Assembly: GCF_009709555.1 (NCBI RefSeq)
Contig: NZ_WJBG01000227.1
Location: 1-64,000 of the forward strand
DNA from: Streptomyces blattellae
GTDB taxonomy: Bacteria; Actinomycetota; Actinomycetes; Streptomycetales; Streptomycetaceae
Direction: 5' to 3'
Length of the DNA stretch: 64,000 bases
Below the pieces are notes generated by a model that saw only the letters and a list, made by a program, of their open reading frames with translations, had not been told where the DNA came from and did not search any database. Shown piece by piece: positions 49,238-57,986 of the stretch. The position numbers were made by a program, and so were the translations under genes. The stretch's first letter is position 1. Each line of letters opens with the position of its first letter.

Positions 49238-50866
49238 TCAGCCGCCGGTCCGTAGCACAGCTGCGACAATCGGTCCGGCCGCGTCGCCGCCGTGCCCGCC
49301 CTCCTCGGTCATGGCCGCGGCCGCGATGTCGTCCCGGTACCCGGTGAACCAGCTATTGGACGTCTGCTGCCCGTCGACCTCGGCGGAGCCGGTCTTCGCA
49401 CCGACGCTGCCGGTCAGCCCGGACATCGCCTCGGCCGCGGTGCCGCTGGTCGCGGTGCGGTTCATCATGGCGCGCAGCTGGCCGACGGTTTCCGCGGACA
49501 GGCCCCGCGCGCTTGCCAGTTCACGGCCGTCGAGCTTCTGCGGCACGATGACCGGCTGCCGGAAGGTGCCCGTGATCGAGGTCGCCGTGACGGACGCCAT
49601 GTTCAGCGGGCTCATCTGGACCTGGCCCTGGCCGATCATGTTGGCCGCGGTGTCCGGTCCGCCGGACGCGGGGACCCGGCCGTCGAAGGACGGGACGCCG
49701 ACCTTCCAGTTGTCCTTGCCGAGCCCGAACCGGTCCTCGGCCTCCCTGGTCAGGGAGTCCACCTCGACCTCGTCCGCGTACTTCACGAACGCCGTATTGC
49801 AGGAGCGGGCGAAGCTCTCGGAGAGGGTCGCGTTCTCGTTCGGGTCCATGCCCTCGATGTTGTGGAAGGTCTGGCTCTGCCAGACCGCCTCGTCCGGGCA
49901 GGAGGCCGGGCCGTTCATGTCGGTGATCCCGTTGTCTATGAGCGTGGCCGCGCTGACGATCTTCATCGTGGAGCCGGGTGCGAGCTGCCCGAGGAAGGCC
50001 GCGTTAAAGCCGTCCTCGCGGTTGTTGGCCACCGCGAGCACCTCTCCGGTACTGGGCTTGACGGCGACCACGGACGATTCGGCATGGTCCTTCACCGCCT
50101 TCTCGGCCGCCGCCTGGGCGCTCGCGCTGAGCGTCGTCGGCAGCCGGCCCGCCTTGCCCTCCGCGAGGGTCAGCAGCGAGGTGTCGGCGGCTTCGGCGGA
50201 CTCGTGCCGGATCGCCAGCTCGATGCCGGGTGTACCGCCCGCCTGCTCGCCGTACTTGCCGCGCAGTTCGTCCAGGATCGGGCCGAGCGAGGGGTACTCG
50301 TCCTCCGTCAGCACGGTCCCGTCGCGGTCCACGGCCTCGATGGGCGGGCTCGCCGCCTCACCCGTGACGAGCGTGTCGCCCCGCTGCAGTTCGGGGTGGA
50401 CGACGGACGGCTGCCAGTCGACCAGCGCCTTCCCGGTGGTCTTCCCGCGCACCACGGTGAGGGTGCTCCGGTACGTCAGCGGCTTGGACTTCCCCTCGTA
50501 CGACACCGTCGCCTTCACCGTGAACGGCACGGTCGCACCGGTCGCCGCGCCGGGGGTGATCTTGACGCCGGTGATGTGCGCGGCCTGCCCGTAGGCGGTG
50601 AACAGCGGCTCGGCCACCGCCTCGTTGTTGGTGAGCGCCGCCGCGGTCGCCGCCTGCCCCTTCTCCCAGGCCGCGAAGAACTTCTCCGTCGTCTCCTCGA
50701 CCTCGTCGCCGCTCGGTGGCCCGGTTCTCACGGCCTCCGCGTCGCTCGCCCCGATACCGCTGTCGCCGTTCACCGCGGACACGATGTTGAAGGCGCCGTA
50801 CCCCGCCCCTCCCACCATCACCGCGAACACACTGCCGATGACGGTGGCCTTGACCCCCTTGCGCAT
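49238..50866 (-). CDS. Penicillin-binding protein 2 of the tandem pair
   Basis: The 542-residue paralogue has a membrane anchor (ATVIGSVFAVMVGGAGYGAF) and MecA_N-like domain (FFAAWEKGQAATAAALTN). The transpeptidase has Ser299 in PGSTMK, SCN in FARSCNTAF and Lys491 in AKTGSAE. The two copies keep the catalytic motifs and differ mainly in the N-terminal linker. The gap between them is 111 bp, so they may be one transcript. Division of labour between vegetative and sporulation wall synthesis is possible (inference from the ssgE neighbourhood). Confidence 0.93.
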   Translation of the reverse strand: MRKGVKATVIGSVFAVMVGGAGYGAFNIVSAVNGDSGIGASDAEAVRTGPPSGDEVEETTEKFFAAWEKGQAATAAALTNNEAVAEPLFTAYGQAAHITGVKITPGAATGATVPFTVKATVSYEGKSKPLTYRSTLTVVRGKTTGKALVDWQPSVVHPELQRGDTLVTGEAASPPIEAVDRDGTVLTEDEYPSLGPILDELRGKYGEQAGGTPGIELAIRHESAEAADTSLLTLAEGKAGRLPTTLSASAQAAAEKAVKDHAESSVVAVKPSTGEVLAVANNREDGFNAAFLGQLAPGSTMKIVSAATLIDNGITDMNGPASCPDEAVWQSQTFHNIEGMDPNENATLSESFARSCNTAFVKYADEVEVDSLTREAEDRFGLGKDNWKVGVPSFDGRVPASGGPDTAANMIGQGQVQMSPLNMASVTATSITGTFRQPVIVPQKLDGRELASARGLSAETVGQLRAMMNRTATSGTAAEAMSGLTGSVGAKTGSAEVDGQQTSNSWFTGYRDDIAAAAMTEEGGHGGDAAGPIVAAVLRTGG

Positions 50867-50957
50867 GGATGCGCTCCCTCCCCGTACGTATGTCCCTGCA
50901 CTGTAAGTGGACGGAGAGGAAGCTGTGCGGGGAGTTACCGAACTGGCTGGACCATGG

Positions 50958-52700
50958 CTAGACCCAGGTATCCAGCCACATACGTGAACGCCAGTCGTCG
51001 ATGGGGATCGCCGTGCCGGTGAACAGCGGCCAGAAGTAGATGAAGTTCCAGGCGATCAGCAGCACCAGTACGCCCACGCCCGTCGCGCCCGCGACACGGC
51101 GGGCGTCGCTGGATCCCGGTGGGCCGACGACGGCGCCGAGCATCATGGCGACGGCGAGGCAGAGGAACGGCAGGAAGACGATGGCGTAGAAGAAGAAGAT
51201 CGTGCGCTCCTGGTACATGAACCAGGGCAGGTACCCGGCCGCGATACCGCAGGCGATGGCGCCCGCGCGCCAGTCGCGGCGGAAGAACCAGCGCCACAGC
51301 ACGTACAGGAGCGCGAAGGCGCCCACCCACCACAGCAGCGGAGTGCCGATCGCCAGCACCTCGCGCGCGCACTTCTCGCCCGCGTCGGCGGGGCAGCCGT
51401 CCTGTCCGGGTGCGGGGGACTCGTAGAAGTACGACACCGGGCGGCTGTCGACGATCCAGCTCCACGGGCTGGACTGGTACGTGTGCGGCGAGGACAGGCC
51501 CACATGGAAGTCGTACACCTGGTGCTCGTAGTGCCACAGGCTGCGCCACCAGTCCGGGAACAGCCAGGACCAGTCGCTGTTCCTGCCGTCGGTCGCGGCC
51601 CAGTTGCGGTAGTAGCCGCCGGTGCCGTCCGTCGGGGAGAGGATCCAGCCGAGCCAGGAGACGATGTACGTGACCACGGCGACCGGCACCGTCGACAGGA
51701 ACGTCCAGCCCAGGTCGCGCCGGAGCACCGCCTGGTACGGGTGGCGGGCACCGGCCACCTTGCGGGAGCCGACGTCCCACAGCACGGACATCACGCAGAA
51801 CGCCGCGAGGACGTAGAGGCCGTTCCACTTGGTGCCGACGGCCAGGCCCAGCATCAGGCCGGCCAGCAGCCGCCAGGGACGCAGGCCGAACCTGGTGTTC
51901 TCCGCCGTGTACACGTCGGGGCGGACCCGGCCGTCGGCGTCCCCCGGAAGCGCGGCGGCGAGTTTCTCGCGCGTCTTGTCGCGGTCGATCACCAGGCAGC
52001 CGAAGGCCGCGAGCACGAAGAACATCAGCACGCCGTCGAGCAGCGCGGTACGGCTCATCACGAGGTGCAGCCCGTCCACCGCCATCAGCGCGCCCGCCAG
52101 GCAGCCGAGGAAGGTCGAACGGAACAGCCTGCGGCCGATCCGGCACAGCATCAGCACCGACAGCGTGCCGAGCAGCGCCGTCATGAACCGCCAGCCGAAC
52201 GGGTTGAAGCCGAACATCAGCTCGCCGAGCCCGATGACGTACTTGCCGACCGGCGGGTGCACGACGTACGACGCGTCCGTGGGGATCGGGACGTCGCCGT
52301 TCGAGGACAGGATGAGGTCGTTGACGTTCTTGTCCCAGTTGACCTCGAAACCGCGGTGGACCAGCGCCCACGCGTCCTTGGCGTAGTACGTCTCGTCGAA
52401 TATCACCGCCTTCGGGCTGCCCAGGTTCCAGAACCGGATCACGCCCGCGACCAGCGTCACCAGCAGCGGGCCGCCCCAGCCCGACCAGCGGATCAGCCGC
52501 TCGACCAGCGTCTGCGGCAGTCCGAGGGCGGCCCACAGGCGGGCGCTGGGCCGGCTGTACGGCGGCACCAGCCGGTCCCGGATGTCGGTTCTGGGCCCCG
52601 CGGTGTAGCCGAAACGGCGCAGCCGTTGCTGCCACGACGGCCGCTGGTCGTCGGGGGCCTGGCCCTGCCGGAGGTCCGTGGAGGACGCGGTACTGGTCAC
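50958..52700 (-). CDS. pmt: Dolichyl/polyprenyl-phosphate-mannose protein mannosyltransferase
   Basis: From GTG 52700 the 580-residue protein has the PMT/GT39 fold. The first extracytoplasmic loop carries FRFWNLG-type sequence (VIRFWNLGSPKAVIFDETYYAKDAW), with the DE motif that is catalytic in this family. About 11 hydrophobic helices follow, with PVGKYVIGLGELMFGF, GTKWNGLYVLAAF and a C-terminal four-helix module (PMT_4TMC: TYQSSPWSWIVDSRPVSYFYE). It O-mannosylates exported proteins, and in Streptomyces it is needed for phage receptors and some lipoproteins (family knowledge). Confidence 0.93.
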   Translation of the reverse strand: MTSTASSTDLRQGQAPDDQRPSWQQRLRRFGYTAGPRTDIRDRLVPPYSRPSARLWAALGLPQTLVERLIRWSGWGGPLLVTLVAGVIRFWNLGSPKAVIFDETYYAKDAWALVHRGFEVNWDKNVNDLILSSNGDVPIPTDASYVVHPPVGKYVIGLGELMFGFNPFGWRFMTALLGTLSVLMLCRIGRRLFRSTFLGCLAGALMAVDGLHLVMSRTALLDGVLMFFVLAAFGCLVIDRDKTREKLAAALPGDADGRVRPDVYTAENTRFGLRPWRLLAGLMLGLAVGTKWNGLYVLAAFCVMSVLWDVGSRKVAGARHPYQAVLRRDLGWTFLSTVPVAVVTYIVSWLGWILSPTDGTGGYYRNWAATDGRNSDWSWLFPDWWRSLWHYEHQVYDFHVGLSSPHTYQSSPWSWIVDSRPVSYFYESPAPGQDGCPADAGEKCAREVLAIGTPLLWWVGAFALLYVLWRWFFRRDWRAGAIACGIAAGYLPWFMYQERTIFFFYAIVFLPFLCLAVAMMLGAVVGPPGSSDARRVAGATGVGVLVLLIAWNFIYFWPLFTGTAIPIDDWRSRMWLDTWV

Positions 52701-52762
52701 CGCGCCATCGTAGGGAACCCTTCTGTGGGAGTCCCCTGCATCCGGGCTGCGAGGATGGAAAC

Positions 52763-53620
52763 GTGACAGTCGCACCCGGAACCCTGGTCCTTGCCGGCAC
52801 CCCCATCGGCGACATCGCCGACGCCCCGCCCCGGCTGGTGGAAGAGCTGACCGGCGCCGATGTCGTCGCCGCCGAGGACACCCGGCGGCTGCGGCGGCTG
52901 ACCCAGGCGCTCGGGGTGACACCCAAGGGGCGCGTGGTGTCGTACTTCGAGGGCAACGAGTCCGCCCGTACGCCCGAGCTGGTCCAGGAACTCCTGGGCG
53001 GCGCGCGGGTGCTGCTCGTCACGGACGCGGGGATGCCGTCGGTCTCCGACCCGGGGTACCGGCTGGTGGCCGCGGCCGTCGAGCAGGACATCCGGGTGAC
53101 CGCGGTGCCGGGGCCGTCCGCCGTGCTGACCGCCCTCGCGCTGTCCGGGCTGCCCGTCGACCGGTTCTGCTTCGAGGGGTTCCTGCCGCGGAAGGCGGGG
53201 GAGCGGCTGGCCCGGCTGCGGGAGGTCGCCGGGGAGCGGCGGACGCTGGTCTATTTCGAGTCCACTCACCGGATCGGCGAAACGCTCACCGCGATGGCCG
53301 AGGTGTTCGGCGCGGACCGGCGGGCCGCCGTCTGCCGGGAACTGACCAAGACGTACGAGGAGGTACGGCGGGGCGGGCTGGGCGACCTGGCCGCGTGGGC
53401 GGCGGAGGGCGTCCGGGGAGAGATCACGGTCGTGGTCGAGGGGGCTGAGGAGACGGGGGCCGCGGAACTGGACGCCGAGGAGCTGGTGCGGCGGGTGCGG
53501 GTGCGGGAGGAGGCGGGCGAGCGGCGCAAGGAGGCGATCGCCGCGGTGGCCGTGGCGGCGGGGGTGCCGAAGCGGGAGGTCTTCGACGCGGTGGTGGCGG
53601 CCAAGCACGCGGGGGAGTGA
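52763..53620 (+). CDS. rsmI: 16S rRNA (cytidine1402-2'-O)-methyltransferase
   Basis: The 285-residue protein (GTG start) has the tetrapyrrole-methylase fold: TLVLAGTPIGDIADAPPRLVEEL at the start. It continues with VVAAEDTRRLRRL, RVVSYFEGNE, LVTDAGMPSVSDPGYRLV, VTAVPGPSAVLTALALSGLP and FEGFLPRK. The C-terminal helical RsmI tail (RVREEAGERRKEAIAAVAVAAGVPKREVFDAVV) is complete. It is divergent from pmt with 62 bp between. Confidence 0.95.
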   Translation: MTVAPGTLVLAGTPIGDIADAPPRLVEELTGADVVAAEDTRRLRRLTQALGVTPKGRVVSYFEGNESARTPELVQELLGGARVLLVTDAGMPSVSDPGYRLVAAAVEQDIRVTAVPGPSAVLTALALSGLPVDRFCFEGFLPRKAGERLARLREVAGERRTLVYFESTHRIGETLTAMAEVFGADRRAAVCRELTKTYEEVRRGGLGDLAAWAAEGVRGEITVVVEGAEETGAAELDAEELVRRVRVREEAGERRKEAIAAVAVAAGVPKREVFDAVVAAKHAGE

Positions 53621-53690
53621 GGGGGAGTGAGCGGGGCGGGGTGCGGAGGGGTGTAGGAGGGGTGGGGTGTAGGAGGGGTGTAAACGTCCT
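53621..53690 (+). repeat. G-rich tandem repeat after rsmI
   Basis: GGGGGAGTGAG, then GGTGTAGGAGGGGTGGGGT and GTAGGAGGGGTGTAA. The unit GGTGTAGGAGGGGT repeats at least twice. Runs of three to five G could form a G-quadruplex in the transcript. The rest of 53690-53873 holds a short hairpin (GACGGGACGCAACCCGTCCC) and the promoter of the next gene, without coding signs. Confidence 0.65.
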
Positions 53691-53873
53691 CTGAGCAGGG
53701 CGCATCTCCCTTGAGCGGGCGCCCCATCGGCGGGTAAAGCGCCCCGGCCCTTTCGGCAAGGAACGCCCAAATGAACCCCAACACTGGACAGGTCCCGTGC
53801 TTTCGCTCCGGCCCGGCAGTCCACTGGATGACGGGACGCAACCCGTCCCCTCCAGCGGACAACAGGAGCTGGC

Positions 53874-54305
53874 ATGACCGAGATCGCAGGGCAGACCGGC
53901 CTTCGCAACGGGGCGACCGCCGTCGTAAACGAGTCCTACTCTTTCGCCTGCATGCGCTGCGGGCACGGCTGGGAGCAGTCGTACGAGATAGAGCACCACC
54001 TGGACGCTCAGGGCCACGAGTTCGTGATGTACGTGGCGAACGGCCAGGTCGTCCCGTCCCCACTGTCCAGGCCCACATGCAGGAACTGCGACAACCACGT
54101 CGTACGGATCATGCGGGCGGGCCAGGTGTCGTCGGCGCGGGAGGCGGCGCGTCAGCCGCGCCGACTGCCGACTCGGACGGGGCACGTCGGGGTGCCCGCG
54201 TCGACCGGAGACACCGGGGGAACCGGGGGATCCGGGGGATCCGGGGAGGACCACCACTGGCACCTCTCCGACCTGTGGCACGCGTTCCAGCGCAAGGCGA
54301 GCTGA
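53874..54305 (+). CDS. Zinc-ribbon-like hypothetical protein
   Basis: The 143-residue product has an N-terminal FACMRCGHGWEQSYEIEHHLD and a later RPTCRNCDNHVVRIMRAG, a split CxxC pair that can form a zinc ribbon. A disordered tail follows with Gly/Thr repeats (TGDTGGTGGSGGSGEDHHWHLSDLWHAFQRKAS). It appears only in actinobacteria to my knowledge. It is cotranscribed at most with tatD (48 bp apart). Function is unknown. Confidence 0.82.
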   Translation: MTEIAGQTGLRNGATAVVNESYSFACMRCGHGWEQSYEIEHHLDAQGHEFVMYVANGQVVPSPLSRPTCRNCDNHVVRIMRAGQVSSAREAARQPRRLPTRTGHVGVPASTGDTGGTGGSGGSGEDHHWHLSDLWHAFQRKAS

Positions 54306-54352
54306 TCCGAGCGCCCGCCGAGGAGGCATGCCCCCTTTCGTAGGATCGGGGC

Positions 54353-55234
54353 ATGCCTTCGAACGCGTCCGACAAGAACGCCGCCCCGCCGCTGCCCGAG
54401 CCGCTCAGGGTGCCCGTCACCGACTCGCACACCCACCTCGACATGCAGTCCGGCACGGTGCAGGAGGCCCTGGCGAAGGCCGCGTCGGTCGGCGTCACGA
54501 CGGTCGTGCAGGTCGGCTGCGACGTACGCGGCTCACAGTGGGCGGCGGACACGGCGGCGGCGCACGACGCCGTGCACGCGGCCGTGGCACTGCATCCGAA
54601 CGAGGCGCCGCGCATCGTCCACGGAGACCCCGACGGATGGTCCCGGCAGGGTGCGCGGGAGCCCGGCGGGGATGCGGGGCTCGACGCCGCGCTCGCCGAG
54701 ATCGACCGGCTGGCCGCGTTGCCCCACGTGAAGGCCGTCGGCGAGACGGGGCTCGACCACTTCCGCACCGGGCCCGACGGCAAGGCGGCGCAGGAGCGGT
54801 CCTTCCGTGCCCACATCGAGATCGCCAAGCGGCACGGCAAGGCCCTCGTCATCCACGACCGTGACGCCCACGCGGACGTGCTGCGCGTGCTGAAGGAGGA
54901 GGGGGCGCCCGAGCGGACGGTGTTCCACTGCTACTCGGGCGACGCGGAGATGGCGGAGATCTGCGCCCGCGCCGGCTACTACATGTCCTTCGCCGGGAAC
55001 GTCACCTTCAAGAACGCCCAGAACCTGCGCGACGCCCTCGCCGCAGCCCCGCTGGAGCTGGTGCTCGTGGAGACCGACGCGCCCTTCCTGACGCCGGTGC
55101 CGTACCGCGGACGGCCCAACGCTCCTTATCTCATTCCGGTCACGGTGCGCGCCATGGCCGCCGTGCGGGGCATCGAGGAGGACACGCTGGCGGCGGCCCT
55201 CGGCTCGAACACCGCTACTGCCTTCGGCTACTGA
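54353..55234 (+). CDS. tatD: TatD family metal-dependent DNase
   Basis: The 293-residue product has the TatD TIM-barrel signature. DSHTHLD is at residues 24-30, AVALHPNEAPR is next, and AVGETGLDHFR is the metal Glu. HIEIAKRHGKALVIHDRDAH, VFHCYSGDAEMA and VETDAPFLTPVPYRGRPN complete the metal set. TatD removes damaged 3' ends and other DNA or peptide ends. It is followed by rpf after 144 bp. Confidence 0.93.
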   Translation: MPSNASDKNAAPPLPEPLRVPVTDSHTHLDMQSGTVQEALAKAASVGVTTVVQVGCDVRGSQWAADTAAAHDAVHAAVALHPNEAPRIVHGDPDGWSRQGAREPGGDAGLDAALAEIDRLAALPHVKAVGETGLDHFRTGPDGKAAQERSFRAHIEIAKRHGKALVIHDRDAHADVLRVLKEEGAPERTVFHCYSGDAEMAEICARAGYYMSFAGNVTFKNAQNLRDALAAAPLELVLVETDAPFLTPVPYRGRPNAPYLIPVTVRAMAAVRGIEEDTLAAALGSNTATAFGY

Positions 55235-55378
55235 CGCATAACCGTCCGGTAACGCTCACGAGGTGCGAGCGCAGCCCGATCGCTACTCTGTGTAGTTGGG
55301 GCGCTTTGGAGAGTGATCAGCGCTCCGCTAGGTTCTGGGCCCGATCCGGACCCCGCTGGCCTTCTGGAGCGTCTCGGC

Positions 55379-56863
55379 GTGACCAACTCGCAGTACGCGC
55401 GGAATTCGCAGTACGCGCAGAACGTGCAGGACTCGCAGTACGCGAGGGAGTCGCCGTACGGAGTGGATGCCGCTTACGGAGTGCACGCGGCGTACGGGCC
55501 GTACGTGTCGTACGAGGCGTACGACCCGTCGGGCGGCGCGTTCGATCCGTACAGCGCCGAGACGTGGGGATACGGGGACACCTACGCGCCGGCCTACGAG
55601 GGGCTCGAACCGGTGGTGCCGCGTCAGGCCGGGAGCGCCGCGGAGGAGGGCGAGGAGGACGAGGGGGGCGAGGGGGGCGAGGAGGACGAGGAGCCGCCCG
55701 CGCCGGCGGTGCGTTCCGGTGCGCATCGGCGGTCCGCGCGTCGGCGCAAGGCGCGGTACGCCGAGCGCGCCGACGGTTCCATGCGCCGTCTGCTGCCCCA
55801 GGCGCTGGTCGTCGTCTTCCTCGCGGGCGGCACCTCCGCGTTCGTCGCCAAGGACAAGGCGATCGAGCTGACCGTCGACGGGGAGCCGCGGACGCTGCAC
55901 ACCTTCGCCGACGACGTGACCGAACTGCTCGCGGACGAGGGCCTGGAGACGGGCGAGCACGACGAGGTGGCGCCCGCGTCCGGTGCGGCACTCGCCCATG
56001 GTGACCAGGTCGCCGTGCGGTACGGGCGGCCCGTGCGGCTCACCCTCGACGGCCGGCGGCACGAGGTGTGGACGACCGCGCGCACGGTGGAAGGGGCGCT
56101 CAGACAGCTGGGGGTGCGTGCGGAGGGCGCATACGTATCCATCGCGCGCTCCCGGCGCATCGGGCGCGAAGGGCTCGCGCTGGATGTGCGCACCGAGCGC
56201 TCGGTGACGGTCATGGCGGACGGGCGGGCCCGCACCGTCCGTACGAACGCGGCGACGGTGGGGGAGGTCGTCGAGGAGGCCGGGATCACCCTGCGCGGAC
56301 AGGACACCACCTCCGTGGCGCCGGGAAGCTTCCCGCGCGACGGGCAGACCGTCTCCGTACTGCGGATCACCCGGACCAGGGAAGTGCGGGAGGAGGCGAT
56401 CCCGGTTCAGGTACGGCGGGTGGACGATCCCTCGCTGTTCCAGGGGACGGAAGTGGTCGAACGCGCGGGACAGGTGGGGCTGCGGCGGGACACCTACGTG
56501 ATCCGGACCGTCAACGGCGTCAAGCAGAAGCCGCGGCGGGTGAAGACCGAGGTGGTGCGGGAGCCGCAGGACCAGGTGGTGAAGGTGGGGACCAAGCCGA
56601 TGCCCACGTCCGTGCAGGGGGCCGACCACCTGGACTGGCAGGGCCTCGCGGCATGCGAGTCCGGGGGGCGGGCGAACGCGGTCGACCCTTCGGGGACGTA
56701 CGGCGGGCTGTACCAGGTCGACACCGAGACCTGGCACAGCCTCGGCGGCAGCGGCCGGCCACAGGACGCGACGGCGGCGGAGCAGACGCAGCGGGCCAAG
56801 AGGCTCTATGTGCGCCGGGGGGCCAGTCCTTGGCCGCACTGCGGGGCGCGGTTGCACCGGTGA
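55379..56863 (+). CDS. Resuscitation-promoting factor (DUF348-G5-Rpf)
   Basis: From GTG 55379 (GGAG about ten bases upstream) the product is about 494 residues. The N-terminal 100 residues are unusual: Tyr-rich repeats (NSQYARNSQYAQ...SQYARESPYG, AYGPYVSYEAYDPS). An acidic tract EEGEEDEGGEGGEEDEE, a basic stretch and a membrane anchor (LLPQALVVVFLAGGTSAFVA) follow. Three DUF348 domains (IELTVDGEPRTLHTFADDVTELL; LTLDGRRHEVWTTARTVEGALRQL; VTVMADGRARTVRTNAATVGEVV), a G5 domain (VQVRRVDDPSLFQGTEVV) and a C-terminal Rpf lysozyme-like domain (HLDWQGLAACESGGRANAVDPSGTYGGLYQVDTETW) complete it. It cleaves peptidoglycan to promote germination or resuscitation. A GTG at 55313 is an alternative start. 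From synteny it may be the S. coelicolor rpfE homologue (uncertain). Confidence 0.9.
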   Translation: MTNSQYARNSQYAQNVQDSQYARESPYGVDAAYGVHAAYGPYVSYEAYDPSGGAFDPYSAETWGYGDTYAPAYEGLEPVVPRQAGSAAEEGEEDEGGEGGEEDEEPPAPAVRSGAHRRSARRRKARYAERADGSMRRLLPQALVVVFLAGGTSAFVAKDKAIELTVDGEPRTLHTFADDVTELLADEGLETGEHDEVAPASGAALAHGDQVAVRYGRPVRLTLDGRRHEVWTTARTVEGALRQLGVRAEGAYVSIARSRRIGREGLALDVRTERSVTVMADGRARTVRTNAATVGEVVEEAGITLRGQDTTSVAPGSFPRDGQTVSVLRITRTREVREEAIPVQVRRVDDPSLFQGTEVVERAGQVGLRRDTYVIRTVNGVKQKPRRVKTEVVREPQDQVVKVGTKPMPTSVQGADHLDWQGLAACESGGRANAVDPSGTYGGLYQVDTETWHSLGGSGRPQDATAAEQTQRAKRLYVRRGASPWPHCGARLHR

Positions 56864-56883
56864 GCGGGGGCGGGGCGCGCATC

Positions 56884-56925
56884 GCGCCCCATAAGGGGCG
56901 CGGGGAACTGCGCGACCAGCCCCCA
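56884..56925 (+). repeat. Composite intergenic repeat, copy C (inverted)
   Basis: The hairpin GCGCCCC-ATAA-GGGGCGC is followed by GGGGAACTGCGCGACCAGCC. In reverse complement this begins GGGCTGGTCGCGC and ends in the same GCGCCCC/GGGGCGC hairpin as copy B. It lies between rpf and rsmA and may also serve as a terminator. Confidence 0.78.
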
Positions 56926-57005
56926 CCGGCCCGCAGAACACGTACTACCCGGCGTGGCGCTGAGGCCCGAATGCCCGCGGCCAGCGAACCCGTACGCTTG
57001 TCGCC

Positions 57006-57986
57006 GTGAGCAGCAGCCCTCCCCCCGACGCCCTCCTGGGCCCCGCCGACATCCGTGAGCTGGCGGCAGCCCTCGGCGTGCGTCCCACCAAGCAGCGCGG
57101 CCAGAACTTCGTGATCGACGCCAACACGGTCCGCCGGATCGTCCGTACCGCCGGGGTACGGCCCGATGACGTGGTCGTCGAGGTGGGCCCGGGGCTCGGC
57201 TCCCTCACCCTCGCGCTGCTGGAGGCCGCCGACCGGGTCACCGCCGTCGAGATCGACGACGTGCTCGCCGCCGCGCTGCCCGCCACCGTCGCGGCGCGGA
57301 TGCCGGAGCGAGCCGAGCGGTTCGGGCTGGTGCACTCCGACGCCATGCACGTGACCGAGCTGCCGGGTCCCGCGCCGACCGCGCTGGTGGCGAATCTGCC
57401 GTACAACGTGGCCGTGCCGGTGCTGCTGCACATGCTGGAGACCTTCCCCAGCATCGAGCGCACGCTGGTGATGGTGCAGTCGGAGGTCGCCGACCGACTG
57501 GCCGCCCCGCCCGGCTCGAAGGTGTACGGCGTCCCGTCCGTGAAGGCCAACTGGTACGCCGAGGTCAAGCGGGCCGGTGCCATCGGGCGCACCGTCTTCT
57601 GGCCCGCGCCCAACGTCGACAGCGGGCTCGTGTCCCTCACCCGGCGGGTCGAGCCGGTCAGGACGACGGCCTCCAGGCGCGAGGTCTTCGCCGTCGTCGA
57701 CGCGGCCTTCGCCCAGCGGCGCAAGACGCTGCGCGCCGCGCTCGCCGGGTGGGCGGGCTCGGCGGCGGCGGCCGAGGCGGCGCTCGTCGCGGCCGGGGTC
57801 TCCCCGCAGGCGCGCGGAGAGGCGTTGACCGTCGAGGAGTTCGCGTGTATCGCCGAAAACCTCGCGCCTGCCGCCGAACATTCCGCGCCTGCCGCCGAAA
57901 ACCTCGCGCCTGCCGCCGAACATTCCGCGCCTGCCGCCGAAAACCTCGCGCCTGCCGCCGACAACAAGGAGCCCGGTCAGCAGTGA
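57006..57986 (+). CDS. rsmA: 16S rRNA (adenine1518/1519-N6)-dimethyltransferase
   Basis: The 326-residue product (GTG start) shows QRGQNFVIDANTVRRIV, the SAM motif VVEVGPGLGSLTLALLEAA and VTAVEIDD. VANLPYNVAVPVLLHML (catalytic NxPY), RTVFWPAPNVDSGLV and RRKTLRAALAGW follow. It dimethylates two adenines near the 16S 3' end during ribosome assembly. The C-terminus is unusual: after the last conserved helix come five 21-nt in-frame repeats encoding alternating AENLAPA and AEHSAPA. The stop overlaps the ispE start by GTGA, so translation is coupled. Confidence 0.95.
   Translation: MSSSPPPDALLGPADIRELAAALGVRPTKQRGQNFVIDANTVRRIVRTAGVRPDDVVVEVGPGLGSLTLALLEAADRVTAVEIDDVLAAALPATVAARMPERAERFGLVHSDAMHVTELPGPAPTALVANLPYNVAVPVLLHMLETFPSIERTLVMVQSEVADRLAAPPGSKVYGVPSVKANWYAEVKRAGAIGRTVFWPAPNVDSGLVSLTRRVEPVRTTASRREVFAVVDAAFAQRRKTLRAALAGWAGSAAAAEAALVAAGVSPQARGEALTVEEFACIAENLAPAAEHSAPAAENLAPAAEHSAPAAENLAPAADNKEPGQQ
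57855..57959 (+). repeat. Five alternating 21-bp repeats in the rsmA C-terminus
   Basis: Units GAAAACCTCGCGCCTGCCGCC and GAACATTCCGCGCCTGCCGCC (+ strand) alternate five times. They share CGCGCCTGCCGCC and encode ENLAPAA / EHSAPAA. The array is in frame and ends 24 bases before the stop. Confidence 0.92.

Noticed and set aside
55235..55378. ydaO (c-di-AMP) riboswitch before rpf, as found for some streptomycete rpf genes
   Set aside because: The leader is too short and lacks the conserved blocks.
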